The notes beneath the pieces are model-generated. The model was given only the letters and a program-made list of their open reading frames with translations. It was not told where the DNA came from and did no database searches. A DNA stretch of 24,788 nucleotides from positions 1-24,788 of the forward strand of contig CAIPFZ010000061.1 in assembly GCA_903864515.1 (NCBI GenBank), in the 5' to 3' direction. The stretch comes from an uncultured bacterium (lineage in GTDB: Bacteria > Patescibacteriota > Minisyncoccia > Phycocordibacterales > CAIZLB01). Made by a program: the position numbers and the translations under genes. Every line of letters starts with the position of its first letter. Positions within the stretch are counted from its first letter, which is position 1. Shown one piece after another: positions 13,897-21,336 of the stretch.

Positions 13897-14658
13897 ATGT
13901 CAAATTCAAATAAAGATGATGGACGTGATTCCGGCTCGTCAAAAAAAACAAAAGTGGAAATTATTCCTGCAGTAATGGCTTATTCGTATGAAGATTTAAC
14001 ATTCAAAGTTGCTTCTATGAATGGCATTGCAAAACTTTTGCAAATTGATGTGATGGATGGAAAATTTGTTGAGAGTAAATCATGGCCTTATATCAAATCA
14101 GAAGACAGAGATTTCATAAAGATAATTAAACAAGAGGAGGGTCTACCTGATTGGCAAGATTTTGATTTTGAAATCGATTTAATGATTAGGGATGTTGAGA
14201 ATGAGGCATCAAAGTGGATTGCAGCCGGAGCAAGTAGGCTTGTGATTCATTATAAGAGTGAACCTGAAGAAATTATAAAGAGAACTCTTAGGGACTCAAA
14301 AGAAAAGGGGGTGGAGGTTGTAGTTGATTTTGAATTAGATATGGAGATTGAGGAGATTGTTAAAATTTTACATAATTTGAAGAAAGAAGAGATTGAAATT
14401 GATGGAGTACAGGTAATGGGAATTGATAGAATTGGTTTCCAAGGAGAAAAGTTTGATCATAAGGTTATATCTTATGTAAAAGAATTACATAAGGAGTTTC
14501 CAGATTTAATTATCTCTGTCGATGGTGGTGTTAAACCAGAATATGCAAAACCACTAGCTGATGCGGGAGTACATCGTCTTGTTATCGGATCTGCAATTTT
14601 TGAAAGTGATTCACCTAGGGATGCATACGATCATTTTAAATCCGTCTTGAATTCTTAA
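13897..14658 (+). CDS. Ribulose-phosphate 3-epimerase-like TIM-barrel protein
   Basis: A 253-residue barrel with the Rpe landmarks: IIPAVMA near 22-28, QIDVMDGKFV at 49-58, DLMIRD near 94-99, a central VQVMGIDRIGFQGEKFD near 171-187 (equivalent to the M-x-x-x-P-G-F-G-G-Q loop) and ISVDGGV at 206-212. The catalytic Asp pair is kept (Asp51, Asp209). However, the two His metal ligands of classic Rpe are replaced: Gln49 where HVD is usual, and Asp94 where HLM is usual. The N-terminal 18 residues are a polar extension. Context (rpiB upstream, tktN downstream) argues for pentose epimerase activity, perhaps with altered metal use. A related epimerase for another sugar phosphate is possible. Confidence 0.78.
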   Translation: MSNSNKDDGRDSGSSKKTKVEIIPAVMAYSYEDLTFKVASMNGIAKLLQIDVMDGKFVESKSWPYIKSEDRDFIKIIKQEEGLPDWQDFDFEIDLMIRDVENEASKWIAAGASRLVIHYKSEPEEIIKRTLRDSKEKGVEVVVDFELDMEIEEIVKILHNLKKEEIEIDGVQVMGIDRIGFQGEKFDHKVISYVKELHKEFPDLIISVDGGVKPEYAKPLADAGVHRLVIGSAIFESDSPRDAYDHFKSVLNS

Positions 14659-14690
14659 TTAATCTAAAATCAGTATGGGAAGTGGATGTA

Positions 14691-14708
14691 ATATTCATTC
14701 ATGAATAT
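14691..14708. repeat. Short inverted repeat upstream of tktN
   Basis: Arms atattcat (14691-14698) and atgaatat (14701-14708) with a 2-base centre, about 40 bases upstream of the tktN -10. It could be an operator. AT-rich composition makes chance a real possibility. Confidence 0.3.
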
Positions 14709-14748
14709 GTTTTATAAAATATATAAATACATTTTTAAATTTTTAGGA

Positions 14749-14760
14749 TATAATATAAAT
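14749..14760 (+). promoter_or_regulatory. Consensus -10 of tktN; decides its start
   Basis: A perfect TATAAT (14749-14754) ends 6 bases before ATG 14761. It supports that ATG over the upstream one at 14701 and predicts a leaderless mRNA. Confidence 0.6.
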
Positions 14761-15618
14761 ATGTCATTAACGGAGACACAGGTTTCTTTAATAAAAACAA
14801 AAGCTAAGGAAATTAGAATTTCTATTGTGAAGATGTTGGCAGAAGCACGCTCTGGCCACTCGGCTGGAGCGCTTGGTATGGCTGATATTTTCTCCACACT
14901 GTACTTTGGTCTGCTTGGAAAAAAGGATAAATTAATATTATCAAATGGTCATATATGTCCAGTTCTTTATGCGTCCCTTGCAGAGTCAGGAGTTATTCCA
15001 AAGGAAGAATTGGAGACGCTTAGGAAATTTGGTTCCAGACTACAAGGTCACCCTCACAGAGAGTTTTTGCCTATGCTTGAGACATCGTCCGGTCCATTAG
15101 GTTCCGGTCTCTCACAGGCTGTTGGAATGGCAATAGCTGATAAGATGGATGATAAGAATTATTCCAAACTACCAAAGAGATTCATATATTGTTTAATGTC
15201 CGATGGAGAATTGGATGAAGGACAAAGTTGGGAGGCTGTTATGCTTGGAGCAAAGGAAAAACTTGTGAATTTAATTGCAATAGTTGATAGAAACAATATT
15301 CAGATCGGGGGAGATACTGAGACTGTGATGCCACTCTCTCCAGTTGGCGCAACCCTATTTGATAAATGGAAAGCATTTGATTGGTATGTTCAAGAGATTG
15401 ATGGACACAATATTGAAGCAATTGATACAGCAATAATGAAGGCACAAACTAATTTGAATAGACCATCTGTAATAATTGCACATACTATTCCAGGAAAAGG
15501 GGTAAGTTATATGGAGGGAAGATATGAATGGCATGGTATTCCACCTGGAATACAAGATGTAAAAGGTGCACCTGAAAAAGAGAAACAGCTAGAAATAGCA
15601 CTACAAAATCTTTCGTAA
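14761..15618 (+). CDS. Transketolase, N-terminal (thiamine pyrophosphate-binding) subunit
   Basis: A 285-residue half transketolase, which moves two-carbon units between sugar phosphates. The ThDP-binding half is complete: GHSAGALGMADI at 32-43, SNGHICPVLYA near 61-71, GPLGSGLSQAVGMA at 111-124, and the metal/diphosphate motif from SDGELDEG (147-154) to DRNN (176-179). H-T-I-P-G-K-G and EWHG close the domain. The pyrimidine-binding C-terminal subunit, needed for activity and usually the next gene in split systems, is not in this window: ftsE follows. Either it is encoded elsewhere or the protein works with another partner. It has its own leaderless-type promoter and so may be regulated apart from rpiB and rpe. 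Confidence 0.92.
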   Translation: MSLTETQVSLIKTKAKEIRISIVKMLAEARSGHSAGALGMADIFSTLYFGLLGKKDKLILSNGHICPVLYASLAESGVIPKEELETLRKFGSRLQGHPHREFLPMLETSSGPLGSGLSQAVGMAIADKMDDKNYSKLPKRFIYCLMSDGELDEGQSWEAVMLGAKEKLVNLIAIVDRNNIQIGGDTETVMPLSPVGATLFDKWKAFDWYVQEIDGHNIEAIDTAIMKAQTNLNRPSVIIAHTIPGKGVSYMEGRYEWHGIPPGIQDVKGAPEKEKQLEIALQNLS

Positions 15619-15627
15619 AATTTCACT

Positions 15628-15661
15628 TTGTAAAAATGACATAAGGGGTTATAATAGAAAT
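15628..15661 (+). promoter_or_regulatory. Promoter of ftsEX
   Basis: TTGTAA (15628-15633), 16-base spacer, perfect TATAAT (15650-15655), then 6 bases to the ftsE ATG at 15662. A leaderless transcript is predicted. Confidence 0.7.
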
Positions 15662-16342
15662 ATGTTATTCCTAGACAAAGTATCAAAAAAATATGCCGAT
15701 AATACGGACGCATTAAATGGCGTTACATTATTAATTAAGCCAAAAGAATTTGTATCAATAGTTGGTCACTCAGGAGCGGGGAAGACAACATTATTGAAGA
15801 TGATTTTGGCAGAAGAGAAACCAACAGACGGAGCTGTAACATTTGAAAATATAAATATTCATAAAATCAGAAAGTCAGACATGAATGAATACAGAAGACG
15901 CATTGGAACAGTCTTTCAGGATTTCAGATTGCTTGCTGATAAGACTGCATATGAAAACGTTGCATTTGCAATGGAGGCGGCAGGAAGAACAGAAGAGGAG
16001 ATTCACGCTGATGTTCCCCATGTTCTTGAATTAGTTGACCTTGGTACAAAGATGCATAACTTTCCACATCAGCTCTCAGGAGGGGAGAAGCAAAGAGTAG
16101 CTATTGCTCGCGCTATTGTTAATCAACCAGATATAATTATTGCTGATGAGCCAACGGGAAATCTTGATCCAAAGACTGCATATGAGATAGTACAAATTTT
16201 AAAGAAAATTAATGACCTTGGTACAACTGTTATTTTGACAACGCATAATACTGGAGTAGTAGATCACGTAGGTAAGAGAGTTATTTCAATGAAGGATGGA
16301 ATGGTTGTTATGGATAGTGATAAGGGTGAGTTTGTAGTTTAA
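15662..16342 (+). CDS. ftsE: Cell division ATP-binding protein FtsE
   Basis: The ABC ATPase of the FtsEX complex, which couples ATP hydrolysis at the division site to activation of cell-wall hydrolases. All nucleotide motifs are present: Walker A GHSGAGKTT (35-43), Q-loop VFQDF (Gln86), signature LSGGEKQR (138-145), Walker B IIIADEP (158-164) and the switch His in TTHN. F-R-L-L after the Q-loop is typical of FtsE. 226 residues is the normal length. ftsX starts 26 bases later and the two are surely co-transcribed; a TATAAT at 16351-16356 might add a second promoter. Identification is firm. Confidence 0.96.
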   Translation: MLFLDKVSKKYADNTDALNGVTLLIKPKEFVSIVGHSGAGKTTLLKMILAEEKPTDGAVTFENINIHKIRKSDMNEYRRRIGTVFQDFRLLADKTAYENVAFAMEAAGRTEEEIHADVPHVLELVDLGTKMHNFPHQLSGGEKQRVAIARAIVNQPDIIIADEPTGNLDPKTAYEIVQILKKINDLGTTVILTTHNTGVVDHVGKRVISMKDGMVVMDSDKGEFVV

Positions 16343-16367
16343 TTAAAAGATATAATAAAATAAAGTC

Positions 16368-17297
16368 ATGATTTGGACAAATATAAAAAGAACATTAAAG
16401 TCAGGTTTTGTAAGCTTCTGGAGAAATGGTTCAGTTTCCCTAGCTTCAGTTTTGGTGATGATTGTGACACTGCTTGTTATATCATCAATAATTTTTATAG
16501 GAGCAATGCTTGGCTCAACACTCAAGACCATTGAGAGCAAAGTGGATATTAATGTTTACATCACAAGAAATGCAAGTGATACGGACATAAGTTCACTTCA
16601 AAAATCTGTTAAAAATCTACCAGAAGTTGCAACTGTTACTCTGACTTCAAGAGAAGAATCTCTTGTGCAATTTAGACAAAGACATCAAGACGATGAATTA
16701 ACACTTCAAGCATTAGACGAGATTGGAACAAACCCACTTGGGGCAAGTTTAAATATTAGAGCAAAGGATCCGTCACAGTATGAGACTATTGTAAAATTCT
16801 TGGATAGTCAGAAGACTGGAGTTGATGGAGGTGGAGCGGGAATAATTGAGAGAGTGAATTATTCAAATAACAAAGCAGCAATTGATGCTTTGAATAGGAT
16901 AATGACATCATCAAGAAAATTAGGAACAATAGTTGTAACTTTCTTTGCGCTTGTTTCTATCTTGATAACATTCAATACTATTAGACTTGCAATTTATATA
17001 TTCAGAGAGGAGATCGCAGTTATGAGATTGGTAGGGGCGAGTGAGATGTATATTAGAGGTCCATTTGTAACAGTTGGATTAATGTATGGAGCTGTGGCTG
17101 GAATTATAACTCTGATTCTCTTATATCCAATGACGTATTATGTGGGGCCACTTACATTCAATCTTGGAACTGGACTAAATGTATTTAATTACTATGTAGG
17201 AAACTTTGGACAAATGTTCTTGGTGGTTGTTGGAACTGGGTTAATACTGGGGGCGGTATCAAGTTACTTGGCGGTGAAGAAGTATTTGAAGGTATAG
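16368..17297 (+). CDS. ftsX: Cell division membrane protein FtsX
   Basis: Membrane partner of FtsE. The 309-residue protein has the FtsX plan: a short cytoplasmic start (KRTLKSGFVSFWRNG), TM1 at about 25-48, a large extracytoplasmic domain at about 50-180 (IESKVDINVYI ... LPEVATVTLTSREESL) that recruits hydrolases or their activators, then three C-terminal helices at about 185-207, 235-262 and 280-303. The cytoplasmic MRLVGASEMYIRGPF loop is the conserved site of contact with FtsE. A very strong terminator follows, closing the ftsEX unit. Confidence 0.95.
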   Translation: MIWTNIKRTLKSGFVSFWRNGSVSLASVLVMIVTLLVISSIIFIGAMLGSTLKTIESKVDINVYITRNASDTDISSLQKSVKNLPEVATVTLTSREESLVQFRQRHQDDELTLQALDEIGTNPLGASLNIRAKDPSQYETIVKFLDSQKTGVDGGGAGIIERVNYSNNKAAIDALNRIMTSSRKLGTIVVTFFALVSILITFNTIRLAIYIFREEIAVMRLVGASEMYIRGPFVTVGLMYGAVAGIITLILLYPMTYYVGPLTFNLGTGLNVFNYYVGNFGQMFLVVVGTGLILGAVSSYLAVKKYLKV

Positions 17298-17328
17298 GGG
17301 TTAAAAGCTCTAAAAAGGGCTATAATTG

Positions 17329-17380
17329 AAAAAAACGCAACATTATTTGAACTGTAATTCAAAAATTGTTGCGTTTTTTT
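17329..17380. terminator. Long Rho-independent terminator after ftsX
   Basis: A 12-bp outer stem (aaaaaacgcaac / gttgcgtttttt) encloses an inner stem (tttgaa / ttcaaa) and ends in a run of T. It lies just upstream of the next promoter. The outer arms are symmetric enough to work on both strands. Confidence 0.88.
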
Positions 17381-17402
17381 GAATTAGAGGTATAATAACC
17401 CT
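17369..17402 (+). promoter_or_regulatory. Promoter of the AAA/DUF4143 gene
   Basis: TTGCGT (17369-17374, inside the terminator arm), 16-base spacer, perfect TATAAT (17391-17396), then 6 bases to ATG 17403. Confidence 0.6.
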
Positions 17403-18542
17403 ATGAAAATCATAAGACGTCACATACAAGATCAAATAGAATCTAGGCTTTTCACTAATAATATCATTATAATTTATGGTCCAAGGCAAGCTGGAAAGAC
17501 CACTTTGGTCAAAGAAATCGTCAAAAAGCACGATTATTCTATCTATTTAAACTGTGAATTACCTGAAATAAGGAGTTTATTGAGCTCTTTTGATATTGGT
17601 GCAATTTATAGTTATATTAAAAACTATAAAATTGTAGTTTTAGATGAGGCTCATTCTATTGCAAGAATCGGAGAATTATTGAAGATACTGTTTGATACTT
17701 ATAAAGATATTCAATTTATTGCAACAGGTTCATCTTCATTTGAATTGTCTCAACAGGTTGGGGAACCACTTGTGGGGCGTTCTTGGGAATTTATGGTCTT
17801 ACCTTTTTCACTTAGGGAAATAACAGAAAATAATTTTCAATTACAAGATGAGATTACTAACTTTATGTTATATGGCGGGTATCCTGAGGTATACCACCTT
17901 TCCCCAGTTGATAAAAAGGAGAAGTTGACTGCTATAGCGTATCAATACGCTTCAAAGGACATTCTTGCTTTTGATGGAATAAAAAAGTCCGATATAATTG
18001 TTGATTTGTTAAAATACATAGCATTTCAGATTGGAAATGACTGTTCATATAATGGAATTGCGGAAAAACTTCAAGTTAGTTCAGCTACAGTTAAGAAATA
18101 TATAGATTTATTAGAAAAGACCTTCGTTATATTTAGATTGAAAGCATACAGCAGGAATTTAAAAAACGAAATCAATAAGAAGTTTAAAATATATTTTTAC
18201 GATATCGGAATAAGGAATGGAATAATCAATCAATTCAATCAAATTGATAGTGCATCAAGAATTGATGTTGGAGCTTTGTTTGAAAATCTTTGTATCGTAG
18301 AGAGAATGAAAAAGAATATACTAGACAAAAATAAATCCCCAATATATTTTTGGAGATCTGATAGAGAAGGGGAGGTGGATTATATAGAGGAAAAGGATGG
18401 AATGCTTTATGCTTTTGAATTTAAATTTAATCAAGAGAAAAGAGATCTGGGATTAATTAGATTACCTAAGGGATTTAAGGATAATTATGTAAATAATGAG
18501 TTTAATGTGGTGGACAAGACTGGGTTGGTGGATTTTGTATAG
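17403..18542 (+). CDS. AAA-family ATPase with C-terminal DUF4143 domain
   Basis: A 379-residue member of the AAA_14/DUF4143 family, common in CPR and archaeal genomes. The N-terminal ATPase has Walker A GPRQAGKTT (26-34), Walker B VVLDEAH (78-84) and a sensor-like FIATGSSSFELS (105-116). A winged-helix segment (SYNGIAEKLQVSSATVKKYIDLLEKT) precedes the DUF4143 part. The C-terminal E-V-D-Y-I ... AFEFKF resembles a PD-(D/E)xK nuclease core. Many relatives lie in mobile or defence settings, but no neighbour here supports that. The cellular role is unknown. It has its own promoter directly after the ftsX terminator and so is a single-gene unit. Confidence 0.9.
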   Translation: MKIIRRHIQDQIESRLFTNNIIIIYGPRQAGKTTLVKEIVKKHDYSIYLNCELPEIRSLLSSFDIGAIYSYIKNYKIVVLDEAHSIARIGELLKILFDTYKDIQFIATGSSSFELSQQVGEPLVGRSWEFMVLPFSLREITENNFQLQDEITNFMLYGGYPEVYHLSPVDKKEKLTAIAYQYASKDILAFDGIKKSDIIVDLLKYIAFQIGNDCSYNGIAEKLQVSSATVKKYIDLLEKTFVIFRLKAYSRNLKNEINKKFKIYFYDIGIRNGIINQFNQIDSASRIDVGALFENLCIVERMKKNILDKNKSPIYFWRSDREGEVDYIEEKDGMLYAFEFKFNQEKRDLGLIRLPKGFKDNYVNNEFNVVDKTGLVDFV

Positions 18543-18675
18543 GTTCAAGTGTATTAATGTACTGTCACTGCTGTTCATTTACTTATTCCCCTTATTATTG
18601 TACCCTTTACATGGATTCATTGAGAAACCAAATTAACCCCTAAAATCAACCCGCACAAATAGAAGTAAACAGAGA

Positions 18676-19785
18676 ATGAAACCAAAAAGTATGCCCAGTG
18701 GGGCAGCAACGTATGCAGGATCGGGTGTCTCTTACAAAGACCTGGATCAATCAAAAGTCCGTGCTCAACAGCTTGCGACTCACACCTTGTCTGGAGTAGA
18801 GTGGCTTGGCGTTAAACCCTTGGAACATTACCGGGGTGAAAGCTCTTATGTCTTTCAGCTTCCAGACGGTAGTCATATTGCAACCGTCGATGAAGGTCTT
18901 GGTACCAAAATCGAAATTGCCAATTATGTATATACAGCGACAAGCGACCCTTATGGTTACTATGTTGTTGGACAAGATACTGTCGGCATGATCGTCAACG
19001 ATCTTGCCACCATCAGAATTCCGCCGATATCGTTGCAGATGCATATTTCCGTCGGCACCGGTTCTTGGCTCACTGATTCATCACGTGTAGGCGCACTCTA
19101 TGGTGGGTGGGTCGATGCGACTGTCGAATCAGGTGCTGTATGGAGTGGTGGCGAAACACCTGCATTGCCTGGTATTATCAAAAAGGGTACAGCGGTTTTG
19201 GCAGGTTCAGCTACTGGCTACCTTCCTACTCCGCACCTCCCGCTCAAGGAAAACATCAAGGTTGGCGACGTTATTATTGGAGTTGCCAGTGATGGAATCA
19301 TGGCGAATGGCATTTCTTTGTACCGGCAAGTTGCCGACGCGCAACCCAAAAAACTCCGCTTGGAAATGTGTCTGCGTGCACTTGTGCCAACTTTGATCTA
19401 TTCGCCAATCATCAAGATGTTGATCTTGGCCAACATCATGCCTAGCTATATGATTCACGTCACTGGCCACGGTTGGCGCAAGCTGATGAGGGCGCGTTCA
19501 CCATTCCGATACGTCATTACGAAGCTGATGCCTGTACCTCCTGTTTTCACTGATTTCCAAAAACTTGGGAAAATCAGCACTAGGGAGATGTGGGGGAACT
19601 ACAACATGGGTGTTGGCTGGATAATGATTGTCCGGAAGGGCGATGTCAAAACAGTTCTTACTCTTTGTCGGGACCTGGACTTTACCGCTGACGTCATCGG
19701 TCATGTTGAGGAGGGTCCAAAGTCCGTGGTGATTAAGCCACTCCGCGGACTGACATTCAAGGACGATTCCATGAAGTTGCGCTAG
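18676..19785 (+). CDS. PurM-like (AIR synthase-related) protein, probably horizontally acquired
   Basis: A 369-residue protein resembling phosphoribosylformylglycinamidine cyclo-ligase (PurM), which makes AIR in purine synthesis. Similarities: TYAGSGVSYKD at the N-terminus, IVNDLA near residue 116, GDVIIGVASDGIMANGISL near 197-215, MIHVTGHGWRKLMRA near 258-272, and the C-terminal W-G-N-Y-N-M-G-V-G-W-I. Standard PurM has VND(I)xxxGA and HITGGG; here these are altered, so substrate and activity are uncertain. Base composition differs sharply: a 60-base sample at 19021-19080 has about 53% GC, against about 30% in gap. No other purine gene is nearby. The gene is flanked by tRNA-Gln and GC-rich palindromes and has its own terminator. 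ATG 18691 is an alternative start. Confidence 0.72.
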   Translation: MKPKSMPSGAATYAGSGVSYKDLDQSKVRAQQLATHTLSGVEWLGVKPLEHYRGESSYVFQLPDGSHIATVDEGLGTKIEIANYVYTATSDPYGYYVVGQDTVGMIVNDLATIRIPPISLQMHISVGTGSWLTDSSRVGALYGGWVDATVESGAVWSGGETPALPGIIKKGTAVLAGSATGYLPTPHLPLKENIKVGDVIIGVASDGIMANGISLYRQVADAQPKKLRLEMCLRALVPTLIYSPIIKMLILANIMPSYMIHVTGHGWRKLMRARSPFRYVITKLMPVPPVFTDFQKLGKISTREMWGNYNMGVGWIMIVRKGDVKTVLTLCRDLDFTADVIGHVEEGPKSVVIKPLRGLTFKDDSMKLR

Positions 19786-19821
19786 GTTGAGAGTGTACCA
19801 AGCACGTCTCCGCCAAAATAG

Positions 19822-19863
19822 TCACCTGCTGTCGAGTAATCGATGGTGGGTGATTTTTCTTTT
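19822..19863 (+). terminator. Rho-independent terminator after the purM-like gene
   Basis: A 14-bp stem, 19822-19835 with 19840-19853, including four G-U pairs, closes on a GTAA loop. TTTTTCTTTT follows immediately. It isolates the purM-like gene from the tRNA. Confidence 0.75.
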
Positions 19864-19891
19864 AATGAATAGGTGATTCTGATGTAAGTCC

Positions 19892-19920
19892 TTGTTTTAG
19901 GGTCAGTTAAGTGATATTCT
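19892..19920 (+). promoter_or_regulatory. Promoter of tRNA-Gln
   Basis: TTGTTT (19892-19897), 17-base spacer, TG-A-TATTCT (19915-19920). The start is expected a few bases before the mature 5' end at 19931. Confidence 0.6.
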
Positions 19921-19930
19921 GTAAGCATAT

Positions 19931-20001
19931 TGCGAGATCGTCTAATGGTAGGACTCATCCCTCTGAAGGATGTTATCTTGGTTCGAGTCCAAGTCTCGCA
20001 G
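19931..20001 (+). tRNA. tRNA-Gln (anticodon CUG)
   Basis: A full cloverleaf: 7-bp acceptor TGCGAGA/TCTCGCA, D arm GTC-TAATGGTAG-GAC, anticodon stem CATCC/GGATG with loop CTCTGAA (anticodon CTG, reading CAG), and T arm CTTGG-TTCGAGT-CCAAG. A U1-A72 pair and G73 are glutamine-type. CCA is not encoded and must be added after transcription. Glu-to-Gln conversion by GatCAB (gatB at 8446) would fit. It directly follows the GC-rich purM-like gene. Confidence 0.93.
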
Positions 20002-20016
20002 CCGATTTTTTCCACC

Positions 20017-20032
20017 GCGCGCGCCAGCGCGC
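20017..20032. repeat. GC-only hairpin after tRNA-Gln
   Basis: Arms GCGCGC (20017-20022) and GCGCGC (20027-20032) around a GCCA loop, in otherwise AT-rich DNA. It follows a T run 3' of the tRNA. Confidence 0.55.
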
Positions 20033-20038
20033 ATATAC

Positions 20039-20079
20039 AGTAAAAATCGTCCCGAGCGCAGCGAGGGACTAGTTTTACT
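20039..20079. repeat. Long imperfect palindrome (REP-like or terminator)
   Basis: AGTAAAA (20039-20045) pairs with TTTTACT (20073-20079) and GTCCC (20049-20053) with GGGAC (20065-20069), with an inner GC/GC pairing around GCA. The core cccgagcgcagcgaggg is of a type that recurs in many bacterial intergenic regions. It could end tRNA transcription in both directions. Confidence 0.6.
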
Positions 20080-20127
20080 TAAGTTAAAAAGATATACTTT
20101 ACTATATACATAGAAAATAAAAAAAAT

Positions 20128-20889
20128 ATGAAAAACTTTTATATAAAAATATTGACCGCTGTTACTTATATCGCCATGGTGGTGGTGAATTTTCTAGCAA
20201 ATGGTCTACCTATCAATAACCGCTCTACGGGGGACATATCAGATGCTTACCCAAATATTTTTGCGCCTGCCGGTCCAGCTTTCTCTATCTGGGGTCTGAT
20301 CTATCTTTTGCTTGGCGCCTATGTTGTCTATCAATTTGTGAGGAAAGGTCAAAAAACAGAAACGCTCATTAATAAAATCAATCCATATTTTATTGCAACA
20401 TCACTTGCTAATATATCTTGGATATTTGCATGGCACTATGATTACATAGGTCTTTCTGTTCTCATTATGGTGGTTCTTCTATTGCTTTTGATTAAAATCG
20501 CCAACATCCTTCGTATTGAACATTTTACATCACTCTCAAAGATTCTCATTAAGACTCCTTTTAGCATATACTTTGGTTGGATAACAGTGGCGTCAATTGC
20601 TAATATTACTGTATTTCTCGTAAGTATAGATTGGAACAGATTTGGGATTGCAGACTTTGTCTGGACAAGTATCATTCTCTTGGTTGGAGCGATAATTGGA
20701 ATCTTAAGAATGCGTAAAGATAATAATATTGCTTATGGTGCAGTGCTTGTTTGGGCATATTCATGGATACTTTTTAAGCATATCTCTGTTAGTGGTTTTA
20801 ATGGACAGTATCCAAGTATTATTGCCACTGTGATTGTATGTTTGGTATTGTTCTTATACTTTTTATTAAAAATAGCCAATAGGAAATAA
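20128..20889 (+). CDS. TspO/MBR-like (tryptophan-rich sensory) membrane protein
   Basis: A 253-residue polytopic protein with about seven hydrophobic helices. The N-terminal half shows YPNIFAPAGPAFSIWGLIYLLLG (residues 41-63), the A-P-x-G-x-x-F-x-x-W-x-x-I-Y signature seen in TspO/MBR relatives. A matching block, N-P-Y-F ... NISWIFAW, is near 85-104. Length exceeds classical TspO (about 160), so it belongs to the longer, poorly described relatives. Ligand and role are unknown; porphyrin binding should not be assumed. It starts after a GC-rich palindrome, with TATACT at 20093-20098 as a possible -10, and is followed after 10 bases by the PsiE-like gene. Confidence 0.7.
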   Translation: MKNFYIKILTAVTYIAMVVVNFLANGLPINNRSTGDISDAYPNIFAPAGPAFSIWGLIYLLLGAYVVYQFVRKGQKTETLINKINPYFIATSLANISWIFAWHYDYIGLSVLIMVVLLLLLIKIANILRIEHFTSLSKILIKTPFSIYFGWITVASIANITVFLVSIDWNRFGIADFVWTSIILLVGAIIGILRMRKDNNIAYGAVLVWAYSWILFKHISVSGFNGQYPSIIATVIVCLVLFLYFLLKIANRK

Positions 20890-20899
20890 TTTAAACTAT

Positions 20900-21307
20900 A
20901 TGAAAATACGACAATTTGTTAATACAATTAAAAAAGCAAGACATAGTGTCCTAGAGATAGCAGAGGGGTTTTTGGCATTGGTAATGTTTTTTGCTGTTTT
21001 GTATTTTTGTTTTAATATGGCCGAGAGTTTTCTTTATAAAGATTGGTCAAATACATCCGTGATGTATGAGTTTATCTCTTTTGTACTTCTTGTTCTCCTT
21101 GGATTTGAGTTGATTCGTCTAATATTGGTTCACAGTATTGCTGTCGTTATGGAACTTATGCTTCTTATTATCGCCAGAAAAATGTTGTACCCAGAAATAG
21201 CTGCCTTGGACCTTTTGTATTGTGTCATAGCTTTCTTGCTAACTGTGGGAGGGTACTATTTCTATGAATTAAAACCACTTAAAAGCTTGGAGGATATTAC
21301 AAAATAA
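20900..21307 (+). CDS. PsiE-like (phosphate-starvation-inducible) membrane protein
   Basis: A 135-residue protein with four hydrophobic helices (about 22-43, 55-76, 80-95 and 102-123). The block GFELIRLILVHSIAVVMELMLLIIARKML and the following ALDLLYCVIAFLLTVGGYYF match the PsiE family pattern, whose molecular function is unknown. It starts 10 bases after the TspO-like gene with no Shine-Dalgarno, suggesting co-transcription. No Pho-box-like repeat is evident upstream, so phosphate control cannot be claimed. Confidence 0.75.
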   Translation: MKIRQFVNTIKKARHSVLEIAEGFLALVMFFAVLYFCFNMAESFLYKDWSNTSVMYEFISFVLLVLLGFELIRLILVHSIAVVMELMLLIIARKMLYPEIAALDLLYCVIAFLLTVGGYYFYELKPLKSLEDITK

Positions 21308-21324
21308 TTTAGGATAATTTGTGC

Positions 21325-21336
21325 TAAAATCTACCT
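21325..21336 (+). promoter_or_regulatory. Extended -10 of the 21337 gene
   Basis: TG-C-TAAAAT (hexamer 21325-21330) ends 6 bases before ATG 21337, the same arrangement as secA, tktN and ftsE. Confidence 0.5.

Noticed and set aside
14701..14760. tktN start at ATG 14701, preceded by TAATAT and a 6-base gap
   Set aside because: It adds a 20-residue aromatic/basic stretch before the usual start, and a perfect TATAAT lies 6 bases before ATG 14761. It is kept only as an alternative.
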